From positions 1-18,024 of the forward strand of contig JAZSCN010000030.1 in the NCBI GenBank assembly GCA_045602925.1: a DNA stretch of 18,024 nt, in the 5' to 3' direction. Positions 7,111 through 14,621 of the stretch are shown here, one piece after another; position 1 is the first letter of the stretch; every line of letters starts with the position of its first letter. Below the pieces are notes generated by a model, which searched no databases, had not been told where the DNA came from, and saw nothing but the letters and a program-made list of their open reading frames with translations. The translations under genes were made by a program, and so were the position numbers. This DNA comes from UBA7477 sp045602925 (lineage in GTDB: Bacteria; Bacillota; Clostridia; Oscillospirales; Ruminococcaceae).

Positions 7111-8595
7111 TTATAAGCCGTTAAACTGCCACGTAACTTTCCATCCTTTAGAAGAAATAAAGCTATTCATCTCGTTCCAAGAAGAAAATGCTCCTGTTTG
7201 GGTGGCAAAATTATCTTTAGAAGTTGTGTCATCTGTACAATCAACACCTATATTAATAGTAGAAGAAGATTCAGGTAAGCTAACAACAATATTAAGTATC
7301 GATTCTGGATTTAACTTACAACCACTAAACATGGAAGCACCAACTTGAAGTTTTGGAAGAGTAGCATAAAAATGAGTTAATCCAGTATTTTGGAACATAC
7401 TAATACCATTTGTTAATGATGAAAGGTCAGCATTAAAAACTCTTAAATTCGTGGCATTTTTAAACATATTATGTCCAACTACTAAATTACTTAAATTACC
7501 ATGTATAGAAGTTAAGTCAGAACTACTTTCATACATGCCTGTAGCATTAACTAAATGAGGGTAACTAAGTTCAACCGAAGAAATACCTGTTGTATTTTTG
7601 AACATTCCTATAGCTTCTTGAATTAATGGGCACTTTAATTCAAGACTTACTATGTTTTGTCCTGCAAATAAATTATCAGCATATATAAGATTTGGAACAT
7701 TTAAAATTATAGACTGAAGAGAATTACAGGTACTAAAAATATTACCCAATGAAAGTACGTTATCAAGTACTAACTCAACCTTTTCTAAATTAGTTGAACC
7801 ATCAAAAATAGTATCTATTTTGTTAATTTTATTAGAAACTATTTTAATGCTTTCCAATGAAACACAATTTTCTGCAAGGCGCTCAGCATTTTCAAGAATA
7901 GGAGCGTTAATTTCGATATTTGTAATACTACTATTATTAGCAAACATCATTTCAGCATTAATAAGCTTTGGCAATGTTGCAGTAAATGTTTCAAGCTGCG
8001 AGCTGGCAAACATATTTTTACCATTTTCTAATTCCGGTAATGCTAAAGTGAAAGTAGAAATAGCCGTATTTGCAAACATGCCTTCACCATTTTTTAATGA
8101 GTTTAGTGTTGAGTTAAATGTTGCTAAATTCGGACAATCTATAAACATTTCCGGCGCTTCTTGTAAAGAATTTAAGTTTCCTGTAAATGATTCTAAATTT
8201 GAACAATATTCAAACATTTTTTCTACTTTAATAAGAGACGGTAAATCTATATCAATTGTTCTAAGATTAGGACAGTTGCTAAACATACTATCTGCTATAG
8301 TTAATGAAGAAAAGTTTGCAGGAATATTAATAGTAGTACCGGTGTCTTCGTCAATTTCTTCATGAGATTTTACCGAAGTAATATCGCTATTTTCAAACAT
8401 TGATACTGCGCTATTCAATGAAATCATATCAATATTGACATCATCCATTAAATCATCGCCAGCAAACATATAATCACAGTTTGTTGCAGTATTGAAAACA
8501 AATTTAGTAGGAACGCGATATGTAATAGTTTTAGTACCGCCGGCTACTTCATAGTTTAAATCTTTAGTTTTTTCGTAAAAAATTATATTATACAT
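7111..8595 (-). CDS. BspA-like leucine-rich-repeat protein, 494 aa
   Basis: Almost the whole protein is a ladder of about 22-residue repeats whose consensus reads roughly 'A..MF.N...L..F...LP.L.N', with the MF pair repeating (for example ENGKNMFASSQLETFTATLP and INAEMMFANNSSITNIEINA). This is the BspA / LRR_5-type solenoid. The N-terminal about 30 residues (MYNIIFYEKTKDLNYEV) and the last about 40 are non-repetitive caps. There is no signal peptide, so in a phage it is more likely a virion or host-recognition protein than a secreted adhesin; that is inference. It lies 18 bases after the 860-aa gene, which carries the same repeat class, so the two probably form one transcript and perhaps one structure. 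Confidence 0.85.
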   Translation of the reverse strand: MYNIIFYEKTKDLNYEVAGGTKTITYRVPTKFVFNTATNCDYMFAGDDLMDDVNIDMISLNSAVSMFENSDITSVKSHEEIDEDTGTTINIPANFSSLTIADSMFSNCPNLRTIDIDLPSLIKVEKMFEYCSNLESFTGNLNSLQEAPEMFIDCPNLATFNSTLNSLKNGEGMFANTAISTFTLALPELENGKNMFASSQLETFTATLPKLINAEMMFANNSSITNIEINAPILENAERLAENCVSLESIKIVSNKINKIDTIFDGSTNLEKVELVLDNVLSLGNIFSTCNSLQSIILNVPNLIYADNLFAGQNIVSLELKCPLIQEAIGMFKNTTGISSVELSYPHLVNATGMYESSSDLTSIHGNLSNLVVGHNMFKNATNLRVFNADLSSLTNGISMFQNTGLTHFYATLPKLQVGASMFSGCKLNPESILNIVVSLPESSSTINIGVDCTDDTTSKDNFATQTGAFSSWNEMNSFISSKGWKVTWQFNGL

Positions 8596-8613
8596 ATTTT
8601 TAATTAAAGAGGG

Positions 8614-11196
8614 TTAGATAAAGTATACAATCCATTTGTTACTTTGATTATACCATACTAATGGACCTTGGGCCGATTTGACCAAACCTAATTCTTTAAT
8701 TTCGTCTTCAGACCAATATTCTCTTAAACCAATAGTCATACCATTATTATTCTCTCCAGGAGGTTGATCTGCTGGCTTATCTTCTTCACCGCCCATAACT
8801 GGTGCTACGCTTAATGCTCCCAAAATAAGTTTAGCTGACTCTTTGTCTAACTTCGATGAATTTAATACGCCTTTACCACTTTTTAATTTTGCAAAGTTTG
8901 CCTCAGTAACTTTTTCAATCGGACAACTATCGTACATACCGTCTACAGTAACTGCATTAGGAACATTTAAATTTGCAGTTTTTAAATTTGTGCATCCTGC
9001 AAACATAGCTTGAGCATTATAAGCGCCAATAGCGCCACTTGGTGCTTCAGTTAAGCCCGAATTATAGAACATATATCTACCATTATAACCAGTTGAGCTA
9101 TTGGAACCAATTGATAACCCATTAATATTTTTAAGAAGACTACATCTATAAAATAATCCTTCAGCATTAGTAGTTGTAATAGATCCAGTAATTTTTGTTA
9201 AATTAGAATCATTGTAAAAAAGATATGAACAATTATTGGCATCTACATTTATGTTAACATTAGTCAATGATGGTAATGATGAGAATGTATCTCCTATGCT
9301 ATATGCATTGGAACAACTAAATGTAAGGTCCCTTAAGTTAGTACATCCGGGAACTAAACCACCATCACTATTAGTTGAATTTGCTCCGCTAGTCCAACCA
9401 TCTGCTGTTATCTTGAGCCAAAGGGTTTTTAAATTTGAACAATTTTTAAATAAGTTACTAGTTTCAGTAGAAACTGTAAGAATAGTCGCTTCTTCTAAAT
9501 TAGAATGTCCTTCAAATGCATTATTAGGGGCTATTGTACCTACATTTATATCTACCTTTTTTAATTTATCACAATTTGTAACAGGCCATGTTCCAATTGC
9601 GTCTTTAGCTTGTAATGTTAAAGTCTCAAGCTTAGGTAAATTATTAATTAATCCAGTAACATCAACTTCAGCTGAATAAAAATCCATATTTACATTAACC
9701 AATGCTGGTGAGCCGGTAATAATATTAGTAATATTAGGACTATCATTACTAGAAACAATACAAGCATTTAATGTAAAGTCTTTTAATTCAGGGCAATTTG
9801 CAAATGCGGCTTGTAAGTTCTTAGCAACTGGAAGTTCAATATTGACAGTTTTTAATTTGCTACAGTTTATCGCTAATCCTTTTGCTTCCTGCAAAGCTGG
9901 TAATTTTAAGTTAGTAAATGAACCTATTTTAGTATTTCTAAATGCAAAATTTGCATGTGTAAGTTTAGGAAGGGTCGTAGAACTAAAAATAATACCACTG
10001 TTGTTTAATTCTGTGCAACCATCAAATATATAATCTATATTAGTTAAATTTTTGCTTGGAATTTTTGCTTTAGTTAAAGATTTGCAATTCTGGAAAGCGC
10101 TAATAGCAGTAGATAAATTAGTTTTTGATAAATCAGCAGTTCTCAATACATCATCTTCTAAACATAACTTATCAGCATTTCTTAAGCGAGGCATATTTAA
10201 TGTTACAGTATCTAAACAACCACAAAATGCGAACATACCAGGAGCCTTTGTAACACTAGAACTAGTAGAATTTACAGATTGACATGATGAATACCTATAC
10301 ATTTCAGTACCATCCGTTAATTTAGGTAAATTAAAGGTTACATTTGTTTGGCTTGTTCCAAACATTGCACGGAAAGCAGTATTGAGAATATTAGTATTAG
10401 TATAGATACGTGTCATTTTATCCATACGGTCATATACATCATCTAGTGTCTCATTAGCTTTGGTACTGTTTTTAACAGGTTTGGGTATCTGTTTCATTTC
10501 CAATTCGCCGAGTTCACACCAAGGTTCAGATTTATATTCATCAGGAAAATCTGCAATATATTGAGGTTTAACATCATCCCCCATATCAGCCGCAACTGCT
10601 GAATAACAATTGAAATTAGAAACAGGACTCCACTCGGGGCTGTCGTCAGGGTCATCATCGTCGTCACCAGTAGTGCCGCCACCACCGCCACCGAAACCGC
10701 CGCCAGTATCCTCATCTTCCTCATCGTCAGGAGGGTCGTCAGTAGGAGGATCGTCATCATCAATTATAATATCGTCAGGATCAGGTATAGGACCCGGAAT
10801 AGGAGGAGGGGGAGGAGGAACAGGAAGAGGTTTAAATGGGTCATTTGGGTCTATTGGGTCAGGAGGACCAAGCGGAATTTTTGGTCCAGTTGGATAAATT
10901 TGTGTTAAAGGTTCATTACCAATAGTAGGATCTTTTAAAATAGTTTCCCCTAATGTTTCTTCTATTTTAATAAATTTACTTTTATAAATAGTACTTCCTG
11001 CATCATTATGCAAAGTATAGTATATTCTATCTTCAACAACCCCTTCATTTTCAGTAGGATGAAGGTTAGCTCGTTTAACTAAAAGAGGATGTATAGAATC
11101 ACTAATATGCTCACCTGCAAATCTAAGATAATCAAATGTACCATTTACCGCAGATGTATTAGCAGATAATATTGTATCTTTATTCATAATATACAT
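8614..11196 (-). CDS. Large BspA-like repeat protein with Pro/Asp/Gly-rich linker, 860 aa
   Basis: An N-terminal domain (about residues 1-100) begins MYIMNKDTILSANTSAV. A low-complexity linker follows (about 102-187), running Pro-rich, then Asp-rich, Gly-rich and Asp-rich again. A long stretch of BspA-like LRR repeats with MF/LF signatures fills about 245-790 (for example LTDGTEMYRYSS, TKAPGMFAFCGCLDTVTLNM, YNAQAMFAGCTNLKTANLNV). A non-repeat C-terminus of about 70 residues ends KWIVYFI. A second possible ATG lies nine bases downstream (11187). There is no signal peptide or membrane span. By analogy with phage fibre and decoration proteins the N-terminus could anchor to the virion and the repeats could bind the host, but I have no direct evidence. 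It follows the DUF932 gene's terminator. Confidence 0.85.
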   Translation of the reverse strand: MYIMNKDTILSANTSAVNGTFDYLRFAGEHISDSIHPLLVKRANLHPTENEGVVEDRIYYTLHNDAGSTIYKSKFIKIEETLGETILKDPTIGNEPLTQIYPTGPKIPLGPPDPIDPNDPFKPLPVPPPPPPIPGPIPDPDDIIIDDDDPPTDDPPDDEEDEDTGGGFGGGGGGTTGDDDDDPDDSPEWSPVSNFNCYSAVAADMGDDVKPQYIADFPDEYKSEPWCELGELEMKQIPKPVKNSTKANETLDDVYDRMDKMTRIYTNTNILNTAFRAMFGTSQTNVTFNLPKLTDGTEMYRYSSCQSVNSTSSSVTKAPGMFAFCGCLDTVTLNMPRLRNADKLCLEDDVLRTADLSKTNLSTAISAFQNCKSLTKAKIPSKNLTNIDYIFDGCTELNNSGIIFSSTTLPKLTHANFAFRNTKIGSFTNLKLPALQEAKGLAINCSKLKTVNIELPVAKNLQAAFANCPELKDFTLNACIVSSNDSPNITNIITGSPALVNVNMDFYSAEVDVTGLINNLPKLETLTLQAKDAIGTWPVTNCDKLKKVDINVGTIAPNNAFEGHSNLEEATILTVSTETSNLFKNCSNLKTLWLKITADGWTSGANSTNSDGGLVPGCTNLRDLTFSCSNAYSIGDTFSSLPSLTNVNINVDANNCSYLFYNDSNLTKITGSITTTNAEGLFYRCSLLKNINGLSIGSNSSTGYNGRYMFYNSGLTEAPSGAIGAYNAQAMFAGCTNLKTANLNVPNAVTVDGMYDSCPIEKVTEANFAKLKSGKGVLNSSKLDKESAKLILGALSVAPVMGGEEDKPADQPPGENNNGMTIGLREYWSEDEIKELGLVKSAQGPLVWYNQSNKWIVYFI
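10636..10893 (-). repeat. Low-complexity linker-coding DNA
   Basis: This stretch encodes about 86 residues made almost only of Pro, Asp, Gly, Glu and Ile, including runs of six Pro, four to five Asp and six Gly. Its base composition is visibly more GC-rich than the flanking sequence. It probably arose and varies by slippage. An open frame on the opposite strand here (Ser/Pro/Gly-rich) is a by-product of the low complexity. Confidence 0.8.
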
Positions 11197-11212
11197 TTAT
11201 TTAATAAAAGAA

Positions 11213-11245
11213 AAAACCTCTTGGATATATTACCCAAGAGGTTTT
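11213..11245 (-). terminator. Terminator after the DUF932 gene
   Basis: The stem AAAACCTCTTGG/CCAAGAGGTTTT (11213-11224 and 11234-11245) has a 9-base loop; the minus strand ends with a T-rich tail. It lies 21 bases after the DUF932 stop and upstream of the 860-aa gene. Confidence 0.9.
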
Positions 11246-11266
11246 AAAAAATGTATTATGAACAAT

Positions 11267-12085
11267 TTATGCGACCATTAACTCATTCATTCGATTATAT
11301 GTGATATTCCACATATTTTTGTTCAAGTCGATGTCAGTGTCAATATTAGTAATTGGTCGCATTACACGGTCCGTAACTCGCTGACCACCCTTGATTACGT
11401 TTTCCTGAATAACGTTGAAAGTGTTATACAAAGAAGGTGTCCAATTATCTTCATAGCGACGCAGCGTAAGAAGGTTTTCAGGGGTCTTAATCTTATCAGT
11501 TCCAAAGCGCATTTCTGCAATTTCCGCAGCCAAATCACGACGCTGTTTTTCATCGAGAATGATACCCTTCATTGTATTAACAGTATCCATAATTTCGTCC
11601 ATCGACTTTGCAGTATTAAGAGAGCACTTAATTACTTCATCAAAATTATGTCCAATGTGACGAATACTCTGTTCACCAATACCCTGCTGCATTACCATCA
11701 TACCGTTAGCACACACCTTACGGAACAAACCAGCCATAATACGGAAGGAAGAAGAGCCATCATGTGAATTAGTGAGAACCAGTTCAGGGCGTTCATCATT
11801 TACTGCAAGAGGACTTTCAATGAAATCGCGGTGAGTAAATCGAACCATATGTTTACGGGTATCTACATCAAAACCCTTACGACTGCCATTGGCACGAGCA
11901 TATACAGGGAAGTAACCTTCCTCACGAAGAGCAGAGATTACATTAGCAGTGTTAAACAAGGCATAGTGATTCTCATCGCGGTGATATGAATGACTATTTG
12001 CAAAAATAGACGGGACCTTGTGAAGAAGTTCAACATCAGAAAGGGCGGAAAAAGAATTATTAGAAGCGTAATGTGTATTAATCAT
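11267..12085 (-). CDS. DUF932 family protein
   Basis: The 272-residue sequence has the layout of the DUF932 phage/plasmid-like family. An N-terminal part carries YHRDENHYALFNTANVISAL and GYFPVYARANGSRKG. A core reads ERPELVLTNSHDGSSSFRIM, then GLFRKVCANGMMV. A helical C-terminus ends ITYNRMNELMVA. Members are common on phages and plasmids; no biochemical role is established to my knowledge. No signal peptide or membrane segment is present. It is flanked by a terminator on each side and has its own AGAAC/AATAAA element upstream (12110-12128), so it seems to be a single-gene transcript. The codons look somewhat more GC-rich and regular than the small membrane genes, as expected of a well-expressed gene. 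Confidence 0.85.
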   Translation of the reverse strand: MINTHYASNNSFSALSDVELLHKVPSIFANSHSYHRDENHYALFNTANVISALREEGYFPVYARANGSRKGFDVDTRKHMVRFTHRDFIESPLAVNDERPELVLTNSHDGSSSFRIMAGLFRKVCANGMMVMQQGIGEQSIRHIGHNFDEVIKCSLNTAKSMDEIMDTVNTMKGIILDEKQRRDLAAEIAEMRFGTDKIKTPENLLTLRRYEDNWTPSLYNTFNVIQENVIKGGQRVTDRVMRPITNIDTDIDLNKNMWNITYNRMNELMVA

Positions 12086-12109
12086 AATCGTTGTTAAGTT
12101 GTTTACGAT

Positions 12110-12128
12110 TTTATTCTACTTTTGTTCT
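12110..12128 (-). promoter_or_regulatory. AGAAC-type promoter-like element before the DUF932 gene
   Basis: AGAAC (12128-12124), eight bases, AATAAA (12115-12110) on the minus strand. The ATG lies 24 bases further on. The hexamer deviates from TATAAT/TATAAA, so this is one of the weaker members. It follows the lysin gene's terminator. Confidence 0.4.
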
Positions 12129-12143
12129 GTGCTGTAAAAAGTT

Positions 12144-12167
12144 AAAGTCTGAGTTACCCCAGACTTT
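12144..12167 (-). terminator. Terminator overlapping the end of the lysin gene
   Basis: The stem AAAGTCTG/CAGACTTT (12144-12151 and 12160-12167) is followed on the minus strand by AACTTTTTA. The TAA stop of the lysin gene lies in the 8-base loop, so coding sequence and terminator overlap. Confidence 0.75.
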
Positions 12168-12624
12168 TCATTGTAGCAATAATTCGACTTGACCATCTTT
12201 TATCACTGGCATATCGAGTTGCTATTCGAGATATTGTATATCTTCCTTTACCAAAATAATATCCTTCGGGTTTAGTAAGTGTTCGTGCTGCATAATCAAT
12301 ACATTCTTGAGGAGAGCTAAAGGAAAGCTGTCCTCTCCTACCCATTAAACCAAAGAAATTATTTTTACGTCGAGCAGCAGTAGAGCTACCATTTCCACTT
12401 TCGTGAATAGCTATTGCTGCAAGGAATTCGGCATTGATACCGTACTTTTCCTGTGCCTCTATAAAATATCGGCCAGTACCTTCTAATCTGTTATCCAGCT
12501 TTGCATCAAGCTGCTCTGCAGTAATCTCAGACTTTGTGCGGACATCAAAGTTCTGGCTAAAACCATACGCGGCATTGCAGAGTAGCATTACGGAACAGAG
12601 TAATGTCGTAATTAGTTTAGTCAT
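12154..12624 (-). CDS. Secreted glucosaminidase-type lysin
   Basis: The 156-residue protein starts with a typical signal peptide (about residues 1-21: basic N-end, LLCSVMLLCNAAYG, then FSQ). A compact glucosaminidase domain (GH73 / lysozyme-like) follows. The block AEFLAAIAIHESGNGSS contains the probable catalytic Glu75. It is followed by RKNNFFGLMG and, near the end, a conserved-looking WSSRIIATMKSLG. Such enzymes cut the glycan strands of peptidoglycan. The signal peptide suggests export by the host Sec system, as for signal-peptide endolysins, so lysis or cell-wall remodelling is likely. It has its own AGAAC/TATAAATA element and its own terminator, with AAGGTG just before the ATG. Confidence 0.85.
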   Translation of the reverse strand: MTKLITTLLCSVMLLCNAAYGFSQNFDVRTKSEITAEQLDAKLDNRLEGTGRYFIEAQEKYGINAEFLAAIAIHESGNGSSTAARRKNNFFGLMGRRGQLSFSSPQECIDYAARTLTKPEGYYFGKGRYTISRIATRYASDKRWSSRIIATMKSLG

Positions 12625-12631
12625 GTCACCT

Positions 12632-12649
12632 TATTTATAATATTGTTCT
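12632..12649 (-). promoter_or_regulatory. AGAAC + TATAAATA late-promoter-like element before the lysin gene
   Basis: AGAAC (12649-12645), five bases, then TATAAATA (12639-12632), identical to the T4 late-promoter consensus. The ATG is at 12624, seven bases on. Among the nine elements this is the closest to a known phage promoter. Confidence 0.6.
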
Positions 12650-12651
12650 GT

Positions 12652-12969
12652 TTAACAAAAAGTACTTCGTTTAGTGGTTTGTTTTACTAGTTCTTTAAGT
12701 TCTTCGCTAATTTCTTCTTTATTATCTAAAATATTATATAAAATTTCAGCTGGAACTCTTTCATCTTTTATGATTTCAGGAATTGAGCGATCACTAAAGG
12801 TAATCTTTCGCCAATTGTCAATTCCGAATGTATAAAATTCAGTACCTCTACCTCCATCAAAGCGACGTTCTTTAGAAAGAAGTTTTAATGGTACCAAATA
12901 TGTTTCTCCTTCTACCAAATCAAAAGGAGGAAGATTCTTTGTATGCCAAGGTTCTCCAAAATTTTCCAT
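12652..12969 (-). CDS. Hypothetical protein, 105 aa
   Basis: Not recognised. I chose the ATG at 12969 (MENFGEPWHTKNLPPFDLVE), one base after the stop of the 59-aa gene. An upstream ATG at 13005 would add 12 residues but lies inside that gene. The protein has a Pro/Trp-rich start, a beta-like middle (GETYLVPLKLLSKERRFDGG) and an acidic helical end followed by QTTKRSTFC. There is no membrane segment. It is the last gene before the lysin's promoter element; no hairpin terminator is seen between them. Confidence 0.7.
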   Translation of the reverse strand: MENFGEPWHTKNLPPFDLVEGETYLVPLKLLSKERRFDGGRGTEFYTFGIDNWRKITFSDRSIPEIIKDERVPAEILYNILDNKEEISEELKELVKQTTKRSTFC

Positions 12970-12970
12970 A

Positions 12971-13150
12971 TTAATCACCAGGATTTCGGCGTTTACGTTC
13001 CTCATTCAATCGCTGCTCTCGCTCCTTAACAAACATGGCTATACGAATACGTTCCTCTCTAAGACGCTGAATTTCACGATCATATTCCTCATTTTCAGAA
13101 ATATGTTCTTTGATAAGATTCAATGCAGCAAACGGATTTTGGTTATTCAT
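12971..13150 (-). CDS. Small charged coiled-coil protein, 59 aa
   Basis: This short gene fills an otherwise empty gap. It begins MNNQNPFAALNLIKEHISEN and continues as one long, highly charged helix with heptad-like spacing (YDREIQRLREERIRIAMF, then KEREQRLNEERKRRNPGD). It reads open for 60 codons, starts four bases downstream of a TATAAA element and ends one base before the next ATG, which supports it as real. Function is unknown; a dimeric or nucleic-acid-binding helix is plausible from the charge alone. Confidence 0.7.
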   Translation of the reverse strand: MNNQNPFAALNLIKEHISENEEYDREIQRLREERIRIAMFVKEREQRLNEERKRRNPGD

Positions 13151-13153
13151 GAC

Positions 13154-13172
13154 TTTATATTAGTTAAGTTCT
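13154..13172 (-). promoter_or_regulatory. AGAAC-TATA promoter-like element before the 59-aa gene
   Basis: AGAAC (13172-13168), eight bases, TATAAA (13159-13154) on the minus strand, with the ATG at 13150. AGAAC lies within the last codons of the upstream gene. Confidence 0.45.
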
Positions 13173-13468
13173 GTTTTAGATTTTGAAAATATACATTCCT
13201 GAGTTTCCCAATACTCTTCTCGGAAACCATAGTTCGACTCATCTGGTTCAGGGCAACGACGAAGATTAAACTTTAACTCAACGGGATTAATTGTTTTCTC
13301 ATAGATACAAACAATATGTGAATTAAGATATTCAACTATTTTGTCTAATAGCGGAGGCATATCTTCAGGATACCAAGCTGTATATTCACGCCCAGTTGGG
13401 TCACCATCTGTATAAGACCAAAAATACCACTTATCATCGCCTTTATTACGATAATAAATGTCAGTCAT
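13160..13468 (-). CDS. Hypothetical protein, 102 aa
   Basis: Not recognised. I start it at the ATG at 13468 (MTDIYYRNKGDDKWYFWSYT) because AAAGGAG lies nine to ten bases before it, the clearest Shine-Dalgarno sequence in the window. An ATG at 13489 would add MKRRQYL, but the AAAGGAG would then be inside the gene. The protein is rich in Tyr and Trp, has no membrane segment, and ends with ETQECIFSKSKTELN. A terminator and an AGAAC/TATAAT element lie just upstream, so it heads a three-gene transcript with the 59-aa and 105-aa genes. Confidence 0.7.
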   Translation of the reverse strand: MTDIYYRNKGDDKWYFWSYTDGDPTGREYTAWYPEDMPPLLDKIVEYLNSHIVCIYEKTINPVELKFNLRRCPEPDESNYGFREEYWETQECIFSKSKTELN

Positions 13469-13492
13469 CAAATATTGTCTCCTTTTCATAAA

Positions 13493-13511
13493 ATTATATT
13501 ATTAAAGTTCT
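13493..13511 (-). promoter_or_regulatory. AGAAC-TATA promoter-like element before the 102-aa gene
   Basis: AGAAC (13511-13507), eight bases, TATAAT (13498-13493) on the minus strand, directly after the upstream operon's terminator. The distance to the alternative ATG at 13489 is three bases and to the chosen ATG at 13468 is 24. Confidence 0.55.
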
Positions 13512-13516
13512 GATAA

Positions 13517-13540
13517 AAAGAATGCCCTCATTCTGAGGGC
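13517..13540 (-). terminator. Terminator at the end of the membrane-protein operon
   Basis: The stem GCCCTCA/TGAGGGC (13524-13530 and 13534-13540) has a 3-base loop, followed on the minus strand by ATTCTTTTT. The TGA stop of the 147-aa gene is part of the stem. Confidence 0.85.
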
Positions 13541-13971
13541 GTTACTGTAATATTTTGTTCAGGATTAGGATTTTCAATATCTATAGTCACATCGAATGAC
13601 TTCATTAAGATAAAAATACAAGCTGCAATTGCAATTATACAACCAATGCAGGCAGCGACAAAAGTCATTGCTCCTTTAGATGTTAAGTTGTATTCAACTT
13701 CCTTAATCTTATCTCTAATATCATTTCGACAATCAATCTTTGCATATGTCACATGTTGCTGTATTTCTGATGCATTATAAGATATTGCCTTAACAACCTT
13801 ATCTAACTTTTCATTAACTTCATCTAATTCAACGTTAGATTGAGATTTATCATTCGCAAGTTTTTTAAACTGCTTCTTTAAATCTTCTTTTTCGGTACTA
13901 TTCAAATAATGTGCATTTTCAACTGCAACATTATATAGTAGATTAGCATATTTTGTATTTTCTTTATTCAT
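13528..13971 (-). CDS. Coiled-coil membrane protein, 147 aa
   Basis: The first about 100 residues are helical and charged (KEDLKKQFKKLANDKSQSNV, LDEVNEKLDKVVKA). One strong membrane segment follows (about residues 107-127, MTFVAACIGCIIAIAACIFI) and then a short tail, KSFDVTIDIENPNPEQN. The tail closely matches that of the upstream gene (KSFDVSVEVNNP), so the two are paralogues with the same topology. It overlaps the upstream gene by eight bases and ends in TGA inside the terminator stem. Function is unknown; a cytoplasmic coiled coil tethered to the inner membrane with a short external tail is the likely picture. Confidence 0.75.
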   Translation of the reverse strand: MNKENTKYANLLYNVAVENAHYLNSTEKEDLKKQFKKLANDKSQSNVELDEVNEKLDKVVKAISYNASEIQQHVTYAKIDCRNDIRDKIKEVEYNLTSKGAMTFVAACIGCIIAIAACIFILMKSFDVTIDIENPNPEQNITVTPSE

Positions 13972-14563
13972 GTTCTAAAATTATTTCTTGATTTTGAATT
14001 GGATTATTAACTTCAACAGATACATCAAATGACTTGAAATAAATCATAAAACCAATTACAATAATCATTGCCCAAGTTAGATATAAACAAATAGCTTGCC
14101 AATTAAGTTTTTCACTTATTTCTTCCTGCATCTTATCAAACTTCTTATTAATTTCAAAATCTAATTCATTAATATTCCTTTGTACTTCTTCAACTTCTCT
14201 AATAGAAGCCACATTACTTTTAATTAAACCACAACTATTAGTATAATTTTGTGAAATCTGATTAGATGCTGTGCAGCAAGAACTTACCGCATCTTGTGTT
14301 GAATTAGAGGCATTAGACACCCACTCACAATTTTTAAACATATCTGCACCGTTGGAAAGATTATTAAATTCCTTATCAAATGTAGATGCTACATTACTCA
14401 TTGACCTACCTATTGCTTCATACTGATCAAGCAAAGCCGCAAACCCAGTATCTTTAGATTTATAAGGCCTCAGACTATCAACCTTAATCCACTTCTGGTC
14501 TAAATATGCCTTCTCTACTTCTTTATAATTAGAATCTTCCTCAGTTACTTTAGTTCCGATCTT
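13964..14563 (-). CDS. Coiled-coil membrane protein, open frame without a proper start (frameshifted?)
   Basis: The frame is open for 199 codons from just after a TAG (14566-14564) to the TAA at 13966. No ATG or GTG occurs before the internal MSNVASTF. The best fallback start is a TTG at 14434. Yet the codons upstream of it read like real protein (EEDSNYKEVEKAYLDQKW, then KVDSLRPYKSKDTGF). The missing start is supplied by the 23-codon frame at 14550-14621, which overlaps in the neighbouring frame. A +1 shift within 14550-14563 would join ELEDRN to KVTEED. The body is helical and ends with one membrane segment and the tail KSFDVSVEVNNPIQNQEIIL, paralogous to the next gene. It may use programmed frameshifting, be broken by an indel, or carry a sequencing error. 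Confidence 0.65.
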   Translation of the reverse strand, partial: KIGTKVTEEDSNYKEVEKAYLDQKWIKVDSLRPYKSKDTGFAALLDQYEAIGRSMSNVASTFDKEFNNLSNGADMFKNCEWVSNASNSTQDAVSSCCTASNQISQNYTNSCGLIKSNVASIREVEEVQRNINELDFEINKKFDKMQEEISEKLNWQAICLYLTWAMIIVIGFMIYFKSFDVSVEVNNPIQNQEIILEHE

Positions 14564-14621
14564 CTAACTCGTAAATGGGAGAATAACTAATCGGATCAAT
14601 AATTATATTCTTTACTTGCAT
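14550..14621 (-). CDS. 23-codon frame: probable N-terminus of the frameshifted gene
   Basis: The ATG at 14621 lies inside the end of the upstream lipoprotein gene (10-base overlap), the usual spacing in this operon. It encodes MQVKNIIIDPISYSPIYELE, then DRN and TAA. Its last 14 bases overlap the long open frame that follows. The acidic end joins naturally to the acidic start of that frame, so I read it as exon-like N-terminal sequence rather than an independent peptide. Confidence 0.45.
   Translation of the reverse strand: MQVKNIIIDPISYSPIYELEDRN

Noticed and set aside
7820..8365. 181-codon plus-strand open frame
   Set aside because: It lies opposite the repeat region of the 494-aa protein; repetitive coding DNA commonly keeps the antisense frame open, and all neighbours are on the minus strand.
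10610..10897. Open frame on the plus strand, rich in Ser, Pro and Gly
   Set aside because: It is the antisense image of the low-complexity linker of the 860-aa gene; it has no independent start signal or protein-like composition.
14564..14566. TAG read-through as the explanation for the gene without a start
   Set aside because: Upstream of this TAG the same frame soon meets TAA and gives no plausible start, whereas the neighbouring frame has a well-placed ATG; a frameshift explains more.
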